The position numbers were made by a program, and so were the translations under genes. A stretch of DNA of 64,000 bases from Ursus arctos (taxonomy: Eukaryota; Chordata; Mammalia; Carnivora; Ursidae): contig NW_026622841.1 in assembly GCF_023065955.2 (NCBI RefSeq), forward strand, positions 22,503,501 to 22,567,500, in the 5' to 3' direction. The notes beneath the pieces are model-generated. The model did no database searches. It saw only the letters and a program-made list of their open reading frames with translations, and was not told where the DNA came from. Positions 34,403 to 45,556 of this stretch are shown one piece after another. Every line of letters begins with the position of its first letter. Within the stretch, counting starts at the first letter, position 1.

Positions 34403-34720
34403 AAAAAAGGACGTTTTAGAAGTCCAGTCAATAGATGAAGCCCAGGGAGGGAAGAAGTTAAAGATGATTCTCAGAATTCTGGCTTCTATAAGTGGATAAA
34501 GTATATATAATAACACCCATCAAGACTGAGAAGAGAAAAATGTTTATTTAGGACATATTGAATTTGAGATGTCTTTGGATATAGGTGTATTGTCAACTAG
34601 GCTGAGGGAAAGACAGTCTGAAGCCCAAAAGAAAGTTCGTACTAAGAAGGTAGATTTGGGAATTGTCAGTATATAGACGATGGTAGAAGCCATGGCAGGA
34701 GAAGCAAATGCCAATACCCA

Positions 34721-35151
34721 GCCTGTATTGAACTCTTTGAAAATTCAGCCTTCAAAAGGATCTTAAGTCGTGTAGCAAAGAAAGTGAAATGCGCACTAGA
34801 TCATTGGTTTTCCTAACCATACTATACCAACGGTATAGCAACCATACCAGGGGGTTCCAGCCACTGGCCGTTAGACTTACCATTACCTATTTGCAACCCT
34901 GCTCACTCTCCACTCTCTCCCCTGTATGTTTACAGAGTGGCACATTACTTGACATGCTTCTCAGGCTCTGGACCCACTTGCTTTGTTTCCTAAATTCCTG
35001 CTAACACTTTCTTCCGGCTGCAGGATCTCCAAGGAATGATAATCCAGTGAATGCCCCAGTTATCACATGGCCCTAGGAATCCACATGCATATACTCTGCT
35101 GGGGCAGCAGGGACCTGCGTTGGACACCCTGAAACTAAAGAAGAAAAAAGC
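34721..35151. other. Unassigned stretch
   Basis: Nothing recognised. Confidence 0.4.
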
Positions 35152-35858
35152 TCAATAGCCAAAAGATGGAAACAACCCAAATGTCCACCACCAAATGAAT
35201 GGATTTAAAAAATGTATTATGTTGGGGCGCCTGGGTGGCGCAGCGGTTAAGCGTCTGCCTTTGGCTCAGGGCGTGATCCCGGCGTTATGGGATCGAGCCC
35301 CACATCAGGCTCCTCTGCTATGAGCCTGCTTCTTCCTCTCCCACTCCCCCTGCTTGTGTTCCCTCTCTCGCTGGCTGTCTCTATCTCTGTCAAATACATA
35401 AATAAAATCTTTAAAATAAAATGTATTATGTTCATGCAATGGAGTATCACCCAGCATTAATAAGAAGGAAATTCTAAGACATGCTCAAAATGGGGACATT
35501 CCAAATGCTACATTTGGGGACATTAATCTAAGTGAAATAAACCACTTAGGAAAGACAAATACTATATGATTTCACTTATATGAGGTACCTAGAGTAGTCA
35601 AATTGATAAAAACGACAAATAGAATGGCCGTTGCCAGGAGCTGAAAGAAGGTAAATGGGTAGTTCGTGTTCAGTGGGGACAGTTTCTGTTTAGGAAGATG
35701 AGAAAGTTCCAGAGATGGATGGTGGTGGTGGTTATACAAAAATGTGAAGGTATTTAATGCCACTGAATTATACACGTAAGAGCGGTTAAAATGGTAAATT
35801 TTGTTATATATATTTTGTCACAATAAAAAGCGAGGCAACCAAAAAAAAAAAAAAAAAA
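35152..35858 (+). mobile_element. 5'-truncated L1 3' end, interrupted by a CAN-SINE
   Basis: CAATAGCCAAAAGATGGAAA opens the fragment. After the SINE it continues with CATGCAATGGAGTATCACCC, GGTTGTTGCCAGGAGC-type 3' UTR (here GCCGTTGCCAGGAGCTG), GGTTAAAATGGTAAATTTTG and an A18 tail at 35841-35858. Confidence 0.88.
35224..35417 (+). mobile_element. CAN-SINE, young bear-type
   Basis: GGCGCAGCGGTTAAGCG head, GTTATGGGATCGAGCCCC, CTATGAGCCTGC. Perfect 15-bp target duplication AAAATGTATTATGTT at 35209-35223 and 35418-35432, inside L1 sequence. Confidence 0.98.
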
Positions 35859-36245
35859 GATATCCAACCTAAGAATAGTTGATTGTTTTATATTCACAAC
35901 ACAGAATACAACATAGCAGTGAAAAAGGACTAATGACAATCGCATCTCACATACACAATACAAAGCATAAAGAGACATACAAAAGGGTACATTTTATACC
36001 ATTTCGTCTACGAGAAGTTCAAGAACAGGCAAAACTGATGTGTGGTGACAGCAGTCAGAACAGGGGTGCCCTAGAGGAGGGGTGTTTAGTGGAAGGGGTC
36101 AAGAGAGGACCTTCCGAGTGTTGAAATGTCCTCGATCAGGATCTAAGTGGTGGTGACATAGGTGTACTCGTAGGTAAAGTTCATTAGGCTCTACACCTAA
36201 GTTGTACGCACTTTATGCAAATTATGTCTCAATACTTTAAAACTG
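35859..36245 (+). mobile_element. Older L1 3' end
   Basis: ACATAGCAGTGAAAAAGGAC, AAGTTCAAGAACAGGCAAAA, GATCAGGATCTAAGTGGTGG and TTATGCAAATTATGTCTCAA follow an L1MC/L1ME-like 3' UTR. It directly adjoins the younger L1. Confidence 0.75.
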
Positions 36246-36514
36246 TAAAAAGGGTACCCTTGACAAAAAAGTGTTTAAATGTTTCCACGTGTACTCAACA
36301 GGTAGCTGAGAGCAGCAGCGGCATGGGAATCTGAGTTGTGATTGAAGAGGGAAAGAAAGTAAGAATTGGGGGGAGGGGAAGGGCGAGGTAGGATAAGGGA
36401 CATGCTCCTTAGGTTTTGGAAGAAAAAGCACAAAAATTGCCATCCTGGTGGTTATGTGGCCCAGAAAACGAGATTGGGGGGGGGGGGTACCATTTCACTT
36501 CAAAGATCAGTTCA
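36246..36514. other. Unassigned stretch with a G12 run
   Basis: A 12-G homopolymer at 36476-36487. Nothing else is recognised. Confidence 0.5.
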
Positions 36515-37000
36515 ATAAAATCCAGTTGATAAAGAATTATTGAACACTTAGTGCCAAACACAATGCAAAGTTCTAGGGCAGTATCTCAAAGTAGGCCAAG
36601 TGCGTGGGAATTGTGTAAGTTGTTTAAAGTGAAGATTCTTGAGCCCCACCCCAGATCTACTGACTCAGACACTCAGGAGGGTGGCCCCAGGTAACTCTTT
36701 TCAACATCACCCCAGGTGACCCTACAAAGATGAATAATATATACTTTGTTCTGCACTAACCTCTCTGCCCTCAGGGGGCTTGGAGGATGGAAATGAGACA
36801 AACAGATAATTTCCATATAATGTGGTAACACCCTGATGGAGATATACAGAGACTGCTAAGGGAGCTTGGAGGGAATATCTGAGGGTGGAAGGAAGAGGAG
36901 GTCAGGTTAGGTGAGTGCAAACCTGTACTGAATCGAAAAGGCAGGGGAACAATTAGCAGAGCAAATTGGGGTGAAGAAGGCAGAAAGGTGACTGGTTTGC
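36515..37000 (-). mobile_element. L2 fragment, minus strand, with MER5A insertion
   Basis: AAGAATTATTGAACACTTAG, GTTCTAGGG, then after the MER5A CTCTGCCCTCAGGGGGCTTG and GACAAACAGATAATTTCCAT: antisense L2 3' end. Confidence 0.6.
36580..36730 (+). mobile_element. MER5A-type hAT MITE
   Basis: CAGTATCTCAAAGTAGGCC, GAGCCCCACCCCAGATCTAC and TCACCCCAGGTGACCC. Inserted in L2. Confidence 0.75.
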
Positions 37001-37148
37001 AAAGTGTGATTTCCAGAAAGTAGAATCCGCATCACTGAGGACCTTGTTAAAAATGCAAATTCTCAAACCCGAATGAATCCGAATTTCTAGGAGAGGACCC
37101 AGCAGTCTGTGCTTTCAAGCCCTCAGGGGATTCTGATCCCACTTGAGC
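36985..37148 (+). mobile_element. MER5A-type hAT MITE
   Basis: CCTTGTTAAAAATGCAAATT, GAATCCGAATTTCTAGGAGA and TCAGGGGATTCTGATCCCAC follow MER5A. Confidence 0.75.
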
Positions 37149-37169
37149 TGGACCACCAGAACTGGCTGG

Positions 37170-37360
37170 CAGGCAGCCTCCAAGCCAGGCTGCCTGGGTC
37201 CGAACCCAGGCTCTGCAGCTTCCTTGCTGGGTGACCCGAGGTGAATTGCTTAATCTCTTTGGGCCTCCGTTTCTTCACCTCTATAATAATAGCACTTAAC
37301 TCGTAGTCGTTACACGCAAAGTACCTGGCAGGCACTGGGTGCTTATCTTTAGTAGCGGTG
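37170..37360 (+). mobile_element. MIR element
   Basis: GGCTGCCTGGGTCCGAACCC, GCTGGGTGACCCGAGGTGAA, GGGCCTCCGTTTCTTCACCT. Well preserved. Confidence 0.9.
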
Positions 37361-37484
37361 GTCGTGTGCACAGAGGGACTGCTGCACAGCGGCAGGGCTG
37401 TTTCACAGGAAGCTAGGATCTGAGCCTCAGGCACGAAGCAGGGTGTGACAAGAGGTCAGCAGAGGACAGATGACCGCATTTCAT

Positions 37485-38120
37485 GTGCAAAAAAGAAAAA
37501 GACACTGGGAACTTTCGCTTCCAAAAAGATGGGCTCCCTGTACTTTTTCCTATTCCTCCCACTAAGTACAATGGAAACCCCTGGATATGACACATCAGAC
37601 TCTGAGAAGTGGAGAGGAAAAGGCAGACCAGGGAGGGACCTCAGGCCCTAAGGAATGACACAGTGATGAGTTCACTGGATTTTTTGTATTTCTTTCAGCC
37701 TCACATAATCCAGACTTGAGGCTGATATACCTGGCAACCCAGAAGAGCCACCGGGTGCAGATAATAAGCGCCCGGGCAAAAGCATGCTCTACTAGCCAAA
37801 GGGCCAGGAGAGGGGGAGCCTAGAAAGACAACTTTTAGGCAACAACTGCTCCGCCAGAGCTGAACACCACAGAAAACACCGTGGCCCCGTGGCCACCTAT
37901 GCCAGCAAAGCCTGTGTAAGGAGGCCAGGTTCCACCCCTGTCAGGCTATAACAAGACGCCCCAAATCCAACACCAGGGAGCTGTTGGAGAGGCTGGGACC
38001 ACACAGTCCATCAGGAAAGAACGAAACGCTCTCCATGGTGTCAGTGGAGACCACGTGGGGGCCAGGAGCAGCATCCACCTTCTTCTGCCAGGGGCGCCTC
38101 GCCCCTTCTGCAGGCTGTCA
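37485..38120 (+). mobile_element. Ancient L1 5'-region-like segment, second copy
   Basis: Diverged homologue of 17800-18240. Shared order: TTCCTATTCCTCCCACTAAG, AAGCATGCTCTACTAGCCAA, GGCCAGGAGAGGGGGAGCCT, GGCAACAACTGCTC, then a GCCAGCAAAGCC block. Probably the 5' UTR of an old L1 subfamily. Non-coding. Confidence 0.5.
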
Positions 38121-38124
38121 GTAT

Positions 38125-38280
38125 CAGATGTGTGATATTGTACTCTAATTTTGCAAGAGTTAGAGTTGGGGAAAACTTGGTAAAAGTTACAGGGACTCTC
38201 ATATGGGTTTTTAAAACTACATGTACATCTACAATGATCTCAAGATTGAATAATTTTTAAAAATTCAAAAGAAAACTGAA
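38125..38280 (+). mobile_element. Old LINE 3'-end fragment
   Basis: TTGGGGAAAACTTGGTAAAA, GGGACTCTCATATGGG and TCTACAATGATCTCAAGATT resemble an old L1 3' terminus. Confidence 0.5.
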
Positions 38281-39044
38281 CCAAATCATACAGCCACGGA
38301 GACCTATGGATTTTAAGCTGAAAGTGACAGATCAGACTTGTACCATAATCAACTATCTCTGAGTGTGCTTTCACAAAGGGCTCAGATCATGACAGCTTCC
38401 AAATATCACTGAAATTAACCTGAGGGGAGCCTTTGGCACAGACGCCGCAGACTGCCTGCTCCAGAGAAAGAATCTTTCATTCGGCATCATCAGAGCTCAT
38501 GGCTAGTCTCCCCAAGAGGAGCCAAAGGACAGTTTGAAGTTTCTGGGTTGCTGGGGTGATGAACTGAAAGCCGGTGGGAAGTCTTGAGGGAAACGCCCAG
38601 GGGGGTGAAGGAGGACGTTACTTACAGAGAAGCAAGATCATGATTTGAGAAGCTCTTGTTTCTGACAAATATGCTTGTGAACCAACTCTATTAGCTCCAG
38701 TAGGATCTGGCAGCCTGAAGGGGTCAACACAAATCAGTATGATTGGTGACCAAAGGAGGCTGTGGGACACTTTTGCAACAAGAGAGATTTTTGAAAATGA
38801 AAACCGTAAGACTCTTCCTGGGCAATCAATGTGTTTCCACTTGCACAGCTATAGTTCCATCATTTCAAGCCTTGCACCCCGGTGGGATGGAGCCACCCTG
38901 GCCAGCAACAGAGGCCAGCGTGGGGAGGGAGAGGAAGAGAGCAGCTTGGTGATCAGTAAACACTTGTGGAACCCTGCAAGGAAAACAAGCAACTTGATGA
39001 GTATTGAAGGGAAGATTAGTCAGAGAGCACTTAAGCTCAAAGAA
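38281..39044. other. Unassigned stretch
   Basis: Nothing recognised. Confidence 0.4.
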
Positions 39045-39185
39045 AAGGGAGCTCATGACAGGCCCAGGCCAGAGAAGTCAAGGTGGGCTTCTAGGAGGAG
39101 GTGGGGTTTGTGCAGAGTCCTGAGAGACCAACACATGGGGCCTTAGGGAGGGAGGAAGGGACATGGAGTGGAACAGGAATTCACT
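39045..39185 (-). mobile_element. L2 fragment, minus strand
   Basis: GGCTTCTAGGAGGAGGTGGG and the following block match antisense L2. It lies under a 135-codon chance open frame. Confidence 0.45.
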
Positions 39186-39561
39186 ATTAGGCAAGGTGTT
39201 TAAAACACAGTGCTATTGTGAAATTGGGCCTCTTCGGCTCAGCTACCAAAAACGTGAAGCTAATAATGATAGTTGCAAAATGAATCTCTGAGGTGATTTG
39301 CTTTGTGCAAAAAATAATAAAATTAGTAAATCAATTAAAAAAAAAAAAACCTGTTCAAGGTCACCAACTGAGCACTGGAAATGCAGACAGTTCAGCACAA
39401 ATCCACACTTAATCCTGGCCCTGAAGGACCTCCCATTCCTCAGTGGAGATTTACAACTACACTGGCACAAGGAATAAGATGTTTTCTCCCGGGCCGGTGA
39501 GCAAATGTCAGCATTCTTGTATAGAGTCTAGAACAATGTGATTATGTATTTATTCCCTGGG
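39186..39561. other. Unassigned stretch
   Basis: An A12 run near 39337-39349, followed by GGTCACCAACTGAGCACTGG, a possible MIR (minus) trace. Otherwise nothing. Confidence 0.35.
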
Positions 39562-39756
39562 TTTTTTTAAAGATTTTATTTATTTTATTTGAGAGAGAGA
39601 GAGATTGAGAGAATGAGTGGGGGGAGGGGCAGAGGCAGAGGGAGAAGCAGGCTTCCCACTGAGCAGGGAGCTCACCACTGGACTCAGTCCCAGGACCCTG
39701 GGATCATGACCTGAGCTGAAGGCAGCCGCCTAACGGACTGAGCCACCCAGGTGCCC
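39562..39756 (-). mobile_element. CAN-SINE, minus strand
   Basis: Reverse of GGGCACCTGGGTGGCTCAG, with the GGTCATGATCCCAGGGTCC variant and (AAAT)n tail. Target duplication weak. Confidence 0.95.
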
Positions 39757-40472
39757 TCTTTCCTGTTTTAAAATGTAAGTTTTATTATTATTCAGGTAGG
39801 GCCAGACCCGCAGATCAGGAGACAATTGCCACTGGAGAGATAGTTTGTTACTCAGAGTTTCTAAGATGAGGGGGCCTCACATGCAGAAATACTCTGGAGG
39901 CTGGGGAAGCAGGAGGAAAATGTGGGCAAGAGCCTTTACTGATGTTTCCACAGGAAGGAACAGATGAGGCAGGGTAAGCCAGTTTAGGACAGACTAGTTC
40001 CAGTCATTTTAGCAGGCTCCAGGCGGCAGGGGCTGTCCCTAAGTGTCTGGTACCTGGCCCTAGGGCGATTAGGGCAGCGGGATATCAGCAGAGTTTAAGA
40101 GCTGATAGAGGAAGAGAGCAGGGAGGATGTGGGCTCTGGATTGCTTAGTTTAGGAGAAAAGTGTTCTGAAAATGAGTAGTTGCTGTCTCTAGGAATTGAC
40201 TAGCCATCCAAGGGCCTGTTAGTCCCCAGAGGTCAAAGTGTCAAAAACAGAAAATAAAAAAGCATGCTTAATACATTCACCAAATCTTGACTGGGCATCC
40301 TCCAGGTGCCCAGCAGTGCCAATTGTGGATTCTCAGAAAACTCGTACACAGGACCTTCATTCTCCCTGGTAGAGCTAGCTCTACTGTCAGAGCTGGTACA
40401 CAGAAACTCCCGATGAATTAACAACTCAAGACCTAGTAGTTTAAACAATGTATCAATATGAATACTGCAAAT
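39757..40472. other. Unassigned stretch
   Basis: Nothing firmly recognised. Confidence 0.4.
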
Positions 40473-40990
40473 CAGTATTTCCCAAACTTGAATAATGTAT
40501 GGATCCCTTTTAAAGAAAAATATTTTTTGCAGATCCCCAGTGCTGACTTAAATTATGTGTTATTCTAATGTTACTTAAATCTGGACAAACATGAAAGTGG
40601 CTATACACTTCTTACACTCACAGCTGTTACAGTAAAATCAAAACAAATTTAAAAATTAAATACAAATAAAAATACAAAACTAAAGAAACTTAAAATAGCA
40701 TTCATTTAATGTGATAATTGATGATGTTTTACTTAAACTTGATTGATACTATGGGACATGATAGTGGAAGAATATTCTTGAGCATTTCCTATTTTACTTG
40801 TTACCAACATGAGTCTTTGATTCCTAAAACAGCAAATCATCATTTGAATATTGTCATTGAGTTGTCTGCCATCATATTGTGCTTTATTTCAATGACCTCA
40901 CTTTTAACCACTGAGGCACTACTTTGATAGACCAAACAACTTAACAAAAAATGCAAAAAATGGGGAAAAGATCTCCATTGGTCTATTTTC

Positions 40991-41195
40991 TTTTTAAAAA
41001 AAAAATTCTATTTATTTATTTTAGAGAGAGAAAGACAGCATGAGAGGGAGGGGCAGAAGGAAAGGGAGAGAGAGAGAATCTCAAGCAGACTCCATGCTGG
41101 GTGTGGAACCTGATGCAGGGCTGGACTCCAGGACCCTGGGATCACGACCTAAGCGGAAGGCAGACACTGAACCGACCATGCCAGCCAGGCGCCCC
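40991..41195 (-). mobile_element. CAN-SINE, minus strand, older type
   Basis: 17-bp target duplication with one mismatch (TCCATTGGTCTATTTTC at 40974, TCCACTGGTCTATTTTC at 41196). The head is mutated (GCTGGCATGG instead of GGTGGCTCAG). Confidence 0.93.
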
Positions 41196-41544
41196 TCCAC
41201 TGGTCTATTTTCAAATCCACTTAGTGGTAGCGAAGTATTACAGGTAAGCGCGTAGAAAGAATGAATCCACCTAACGGATCTGCTCACAAGGCCAGCATGG
41301 TGCTGCAGCCTGCTATTCAAGTTCTCACACAGCTACGTGCCCTCTAATCATTTCATTTCCTTCTACTCTTTTCTGTGCAACTTCCTTCAAAGCCATTGCG
41401 TATTCAGCCTGCCTGGACCTCATTTGGCCTTCAAGTGGCACCACTGAGGCACTGAAATCTTAAAATGAAACCCAAACAGGTGCACCCAGATGATGGCCTA
41501 AGCTTATGCTATTTTAAAACTTATCATTGAAATTAAAACATTTT

Positions 41545-41640
41545 GGGGTGCCTGGCTGTCTCAGTCAGAAAAGTGTGTGACTCTTGATCTCAGGGCCATG
41601 GGTTTGAGCCCCACATTGGGTGTAGAGATTACTTAAAAAA
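41545..41640 (+). mobile_element. CAN-SINE, short old type
   Basis: GGGGTGCCTGGCTGTCTCAG, CTCTTGATCTCAGGGCCATG, CCCCACATTGGGTGTAGAG, then ACTTAAAAAAATAAAGG running into a microsatellite. Confidence 0.9.
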
Positions 41641-41705
41641 ATAAAGGAAGGCAGGAAGGCAGGAAGGGGAAGGGGAAGGGGAAGGGAGAGAAAGAAAGGA
41701 AGAAA

Positions 41706-41758
<53 letters not shown>

Positions 41759-41772
41759 AAAAAAAAGAAAAG
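41641..41772. repeat. (GGAA)n/(GAAA)n microsatellite grown from the SINE tail
   Basis: GGAAGGCAGGAAGG units pass through GGGGAA repeats into about 14 GAAA units. Possible target duplication remnants (AACATTTT / GACATTTTT) lie outside the SINE plus microsatellite, so the array seems to derive from the A-rich tail. Confidence 0.93.
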
Positions 41773-42016
41773 ACATTTTTGTGAAATCTGAGGATATCTC
41801 CCCAAAGATAAATCTGGGGGTCTCCAGAGGTCCAGGGACCCCAGTTCAAGGAAGAGAGCAGAGTTTGGGAGGCAGAGGAAGATGCAGAGAGCTGCTAAGG
41901 TGATGTAAGGCTTGGGGCAATGACAGGGCTGGAGCTGGATGGGAAGATGGGAGAAGGACTTGGAAAGTCGAGGGGAAGGGAAGAATGAACCTCCGAGCAG
42001 CAGCTATGGTATATAT

Positions 42017-42640
42017 ATGGTATTTGCATAAAAACAGATACCTGGATCAATGGAATAAAATACAGAACACAGAAATGAACCCATGCCTATATGGCTAATT
42101 AACTTCTGACAAAGGAGCCTAGAATATACAATGGGGCAAGGACAGTCTCTTCAATAAATGGTGTTGGGAAAACTGGAGGGCCACAGGAAAAAGAATCAAA
42201 CTTGACGACTATCTTACACGATACAAAAAATCAACTTGCAATGGATCCAAGATTCGAACATAAGACCTGAAACCGTTAAACTCCTAGAAGAGAACATAGG
42301 CAGTAATTTCCTTGGTATAGGTCTTGGGGATGATTTTTTAAATCTGACACCAGAAGCAAAAGCAACAAAAGCCAAAATAAATAAGTGGGACTACATCATA
42401 CTAAAAAGCCTCTGCACAGGGGTGCCTGGGTGGCTCGGTCAGTCAAGCATCTGCCTTTGGCTCAGGTCATGATCCCGGAGTCCTTGCTGGTAGGGAGCCT
42501 GCTTCTCCCTCTGCCTGCTGCTCTCCCTGTTTGTGTTCACTCTCCCTCTGACAAATAAATAAAATCTTAAAAAAAAAAGCTTCTGCATAGCGAAGGAACC
42601 CATCAACAAAATGAAGAGGCAACCTACCAACTGGGAGAGG
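42017..42640 (+). mobile_element. L1 ORF2 fragment interrupted by a CAN-SINE
   Basis: The 78-residue translated piece begins [20 protein letters not shown] and continues with ISDKG-side ORF2 sequence after the SINE (GGCAACCTACCAACTGGGAG). ORF2 C-terminal third only; dead. Confidence 0.9.
42420..42573 (+). mobile_element. CAN-SINE, intermediate age, with a body deletion
   Basis: CGGAGTCCTTGCTGGTAGGG: the usual GGGATCGAGCCC B-box region is deleted, giving 154 bp. 17-bp target duplication with two mismatches (AAAAAGCCTCTGCACAG at 42403, AAAAAGCTTCTGCATAG at 42574). Confidence 0.95.
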
Positions 42641-42822
42641 CCTTCTCAAATCTACCAGCCAGCTAATCCACCACCTGGATGCAGCCATATGAGACACCTC
42701 AAAGGAGACCAGCGGAAGAACGTCCAGTCAACCCTAAACTCATGAGAAATAATAAATCGCTGTCGCTTTAAGGCATTAAGTTTTGGGGTAGGTTGTTACA
42801 CAGAATTATTTATGTGAAACAG
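42641..42822 (+). mobile_element. MLT1-type LTR, 3' part
   Basis: ATCCACCACCTGGATGCAGC, GACCAGCGGAAGAACGTCC, then TTTAAGGCATTAAGTTTTGG and GTTGTTACACAGAATTATTT. The LTR 5' part is missing; L1 sequence directly precedes it. Confidence 0.7.
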
Positions 42823-44117
42823 GAACAACGAACTCTCTCTCATTTCTTCTCAGTTACACAGGTGATTTGACCCAGTGAGAGCAATAAATATCAGTTACTA
42901 AATGTAAATTAGACGATAGAATCTACCTGTTATAATACATAAGGATAGCTGTTCTCCCACAGAGTATAAGAGTTTAGCCTAGAGTCAAATGGCACCAGTG
43001 TTAGTCTTGCCTGTGCATGCAAACCACACAGACAGCAGCAAGGATGAATGGATAGATTTGGCCATCTCAGCCATCAAATCCAACGGCCACATCATCACTT
43101 GGGCTGTTGCAGCCAGGATCCACCACACAGAGAAGAAACAGCTGCTTTGCCTTGCTGGAGCCTCAGCAACCAATCACCTGAAATGTTATGTTCCATAAAG
43201 ATCTCAGGGAACTGGTATCCTTGGGCCCACATGACTGTGGGTGACAGGCAGTGACACCCTCATCACCCACACACAGCGAAAGCTACATGATTCAAGGTCC
43301 ACCTTGTTTCTCCTGCCTTGTGGAATTGTTCTCAATACCTCAAAGCCCTGGATTTAGATCTTTTGTCTGCTCTGATCTGCATTCGGTGTGTGCTTTCCTG
43401 ATTTCTAGGTTTTTGCAGCCCGTTCTAGTCCCATCTATCTGACATTGCAGGTTTAACAAGAATATCAGGCTCTGGTTCAGACCTGCCTCGGGGCCGATCT
43501 TTGTTCGGGCCTACACTACCCATGTCTCTGCATTGGTCAATTATCCAATCAACATGCTCTGAGAACCTCCTAAGTGCACCAAAGATAAAAGAACCATTAG
43601 ACCTGACTCCTATCTAGACACCAAGGGCTTCCAAACTGAAAAAGTCCTGTATTCCACCTCTCCCAAAAGAGTACAGTTCCACTTACTAAATACTTTGGTA
43701 AATAGAAAGTGATATCCCATACATGGACATCCAATTTGCAGTGAATCAGAAAACCATAAAATACATAAAATTATTCTGCACCGAAGGCAATCATTTTTTG
43801 AGAATTCATGAGATCCTTCAGGATCTTACAGAGCCTCTGGAATATCATTATAGATATCAGTTATCCTTCTGCTTGCAAAGCAGAGAAATGCCAATTAGCA
43901 GAGATTTCCTATTGACAGAAAGCCAGCTAAGCCAGCTCTCACTTGGGGGGAAAGACAGACATTAGCAAAACAGAGAAAATAAGCAGAAATTAGAAAGTAA
44001 GAGAGAAAGCATACATTTTTTATGCTAAGTGCAAACTTTGAACTTTTCATTGCCCAACCTTGGAACAAGGCAGAGATAAAGAGAGGTTGGTGTCTCCTGT
44101 AAGTGTTGTGTCCTTAC
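42823..44117. other. Unassigned stretch
   Basis: No repeat recognised. A 69-codon plus-strand frame at 42989-43198 (begins MAPVLVLPVHANHTDSSKDE) has fairly even composition but no recognised domain; its reverse strand is open too. Confidence 0.35.
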
Positions 44118-44241
44118 CAGACCCTTCTTTCAGATTTAGACTGGGGTCGAGCTGGGGGAGGGCTTCCTTACTTTCTTCTTTGGGAACAAAGGCTTCTGGT
44201 TGTTTCGAAAAGATGAAATCTTTCTCACATCCCAAAAGGAG
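44118..44241 (-). other. Candidate internal exon, minus strand (unverified)
   Basis: A 124-bp segment, open in one frame (LLLGCEKDFIFSKQPEAF...ALPQLDPSLNLKEGS). An acceptor with a pyrimidine tract (TTACCTTCCCCAG) precedes it and a donor TCTG|GTAAGG follows it. The same frame stays open for 105 codons in total. It is not in a recognised repeat. I do not recognise the protein. A chance combination remains likely for a single exon-sized segment. Confidence 0.25.
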
Positions 44242-45556
44242 CTGGGGAAGGTAATTATTGAAAGGAGATTTACACTTCAATGTTAGAAATAAAGAAGCCA
44301 CTCCAAAGAGGGGTTTACAGATTACAATGCGACCAGAACCATCACAGGGAGTTGTTAATGGCACCCAGCTGAGTTCTGGAAATATGTTTCAGAGAAATGT
44401 CCAAAAACCAGAGTGAAGAATTAATCTTCCCACAGAATTATTTAAGGTCTGTAATTTCTTGAGAAAGGAATTACTGGCTTAAGACTTTGCAAGGCTGCAG
44501 TAATTAAACTAACAAATTATAAGTACATTTATCTGGATAAAAGATATTCATCACCCAGAGGGTGTGGCTGCCACATCCCACATGCTCAGCGTCCCTAATT
44601 CTTCCCATCAGACACCTATTTGCTCTGCAGTGTGGGAAAAGATTGCTTAGAAAGGAAGGATTTCACCTGCAACGCCCCTCACTCGGGTCCTGTGAATGAC
44701 AAACCATGAATGACAGCCACATAGAAGGCCTCAGGTTGCAGGGGACAAGGGAAGGAGGGAGGGAGATCCTATCCATTTTAATGCCTGCAGCAGGAGGAAA
44801 TTAAATCTCTGCTATGCAAAGCTCTGTGGCCAGCATAAGATATGAGAAGAAATATCTAAGTGTGGTTATAAACGAGAAAGGTCAAAGACTTATTTTTCTT
44901 CTTCACCTTTATGCAATTTATTGGGAAACTGGCATATCATTACTCAAAAAGAGAGAAATGAGACTGTTATAGTTGCTTTTACTTTGCTGGCTGAGTCAAA
45001 CTTTGCATTTCAGAGCAGTTCCTCATGGCAGGGGTGAGGGCGTTTATGCTGCCAGGTTTACCCAGGGGTGGGAATAAAAATGATTAAGTCTGGTCACCCT
45101 GTCTACATTCCTGGTTAATGATTTGCCGGCTATTTAATGATGTCCACCGTGTCACCAGCACACATGACAAGCTCACTTGCTAGTCCATCATCCGATCACT
45201 AAAAAAATATTAAATAAAAGCTTCTACTTAATGTATCCTTTGGGTTGACCCAGAGTATTGAAAAGCTTCTTTTTAGCTGCAAACTCTGTCATTGGTTCCC
45301 TGACTCATGGCAGAGTGTTCTAGGGCTTGATCTTGCTGGAAATAAGCATGGGGAACAGAACCCAATAAGCAGAGTGGTAATAAACAGCATTTCCTTACTC
45401 ACTCCTGGGTTAGTTGTCCATCTTAACTCTGGGCTCCGACTAAGATGTCTAGTTCCTCCACCTTAGCAGTCCTGCCCTCTGATTGTCGCCATTCGCCACC
45501 GTGGCTATGCACAGGGGCGCACAAGCGCATAGACACCTTCAGTTGGTTGGTTGGTG
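44242..45556. other. Unassigned stretch
   Basis: Nothing recognised over 1.3 kb. Confidence 0.4.

Larger units (their letters stand above)
33411..34720 (-). mobile_element. L2 fragment, minus strand, carrying four CAN-SINEs
   Basis: Outer parts are antisense L2: GGCCTTATGAACCACACTAA, GTTTATCCTATTGGCAGTGG, ATCATCAAATCTGTTTTGAA (33411-33630) and GACATATTGAATTTGAGATG, GGTAGATTTGGGAATTGTCA (34419-34720). Four SINEs occupy 33631-34402. Confidence 0.65.
40473..41862. mobile_element. Possible hAT-type transposon remnant hosting two SINEs
   Basis: The left end CAGTATTTCCCAAACTTGAA with ATGGATCCC and the right end GGGGGTCTCCAGAGG with ACCCCAGTTCAAGG look like imperfect terminal inverted repeats. The interior is AT-rich with no usable frame. 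SINEs occupy 40991-41195 and 41545-41640. Confidence 0.3.

Noticed and set aside
36476..36487. G12 run as a G-quadruplex
   Set aside because: A single homopolymer with no further G tracts in the right spacing.
38739..39146. 135-codon plus-strand open frame
   Set aside because: Its 3' end overlaps antisense L2, there is no recognised domain, and a second frame is open in the same place.
42989..43198. 69-codon frame with even composition
   Set aside because: No domain recognised, the complementary strand is also open, and there are no splice signals at sensible positions.
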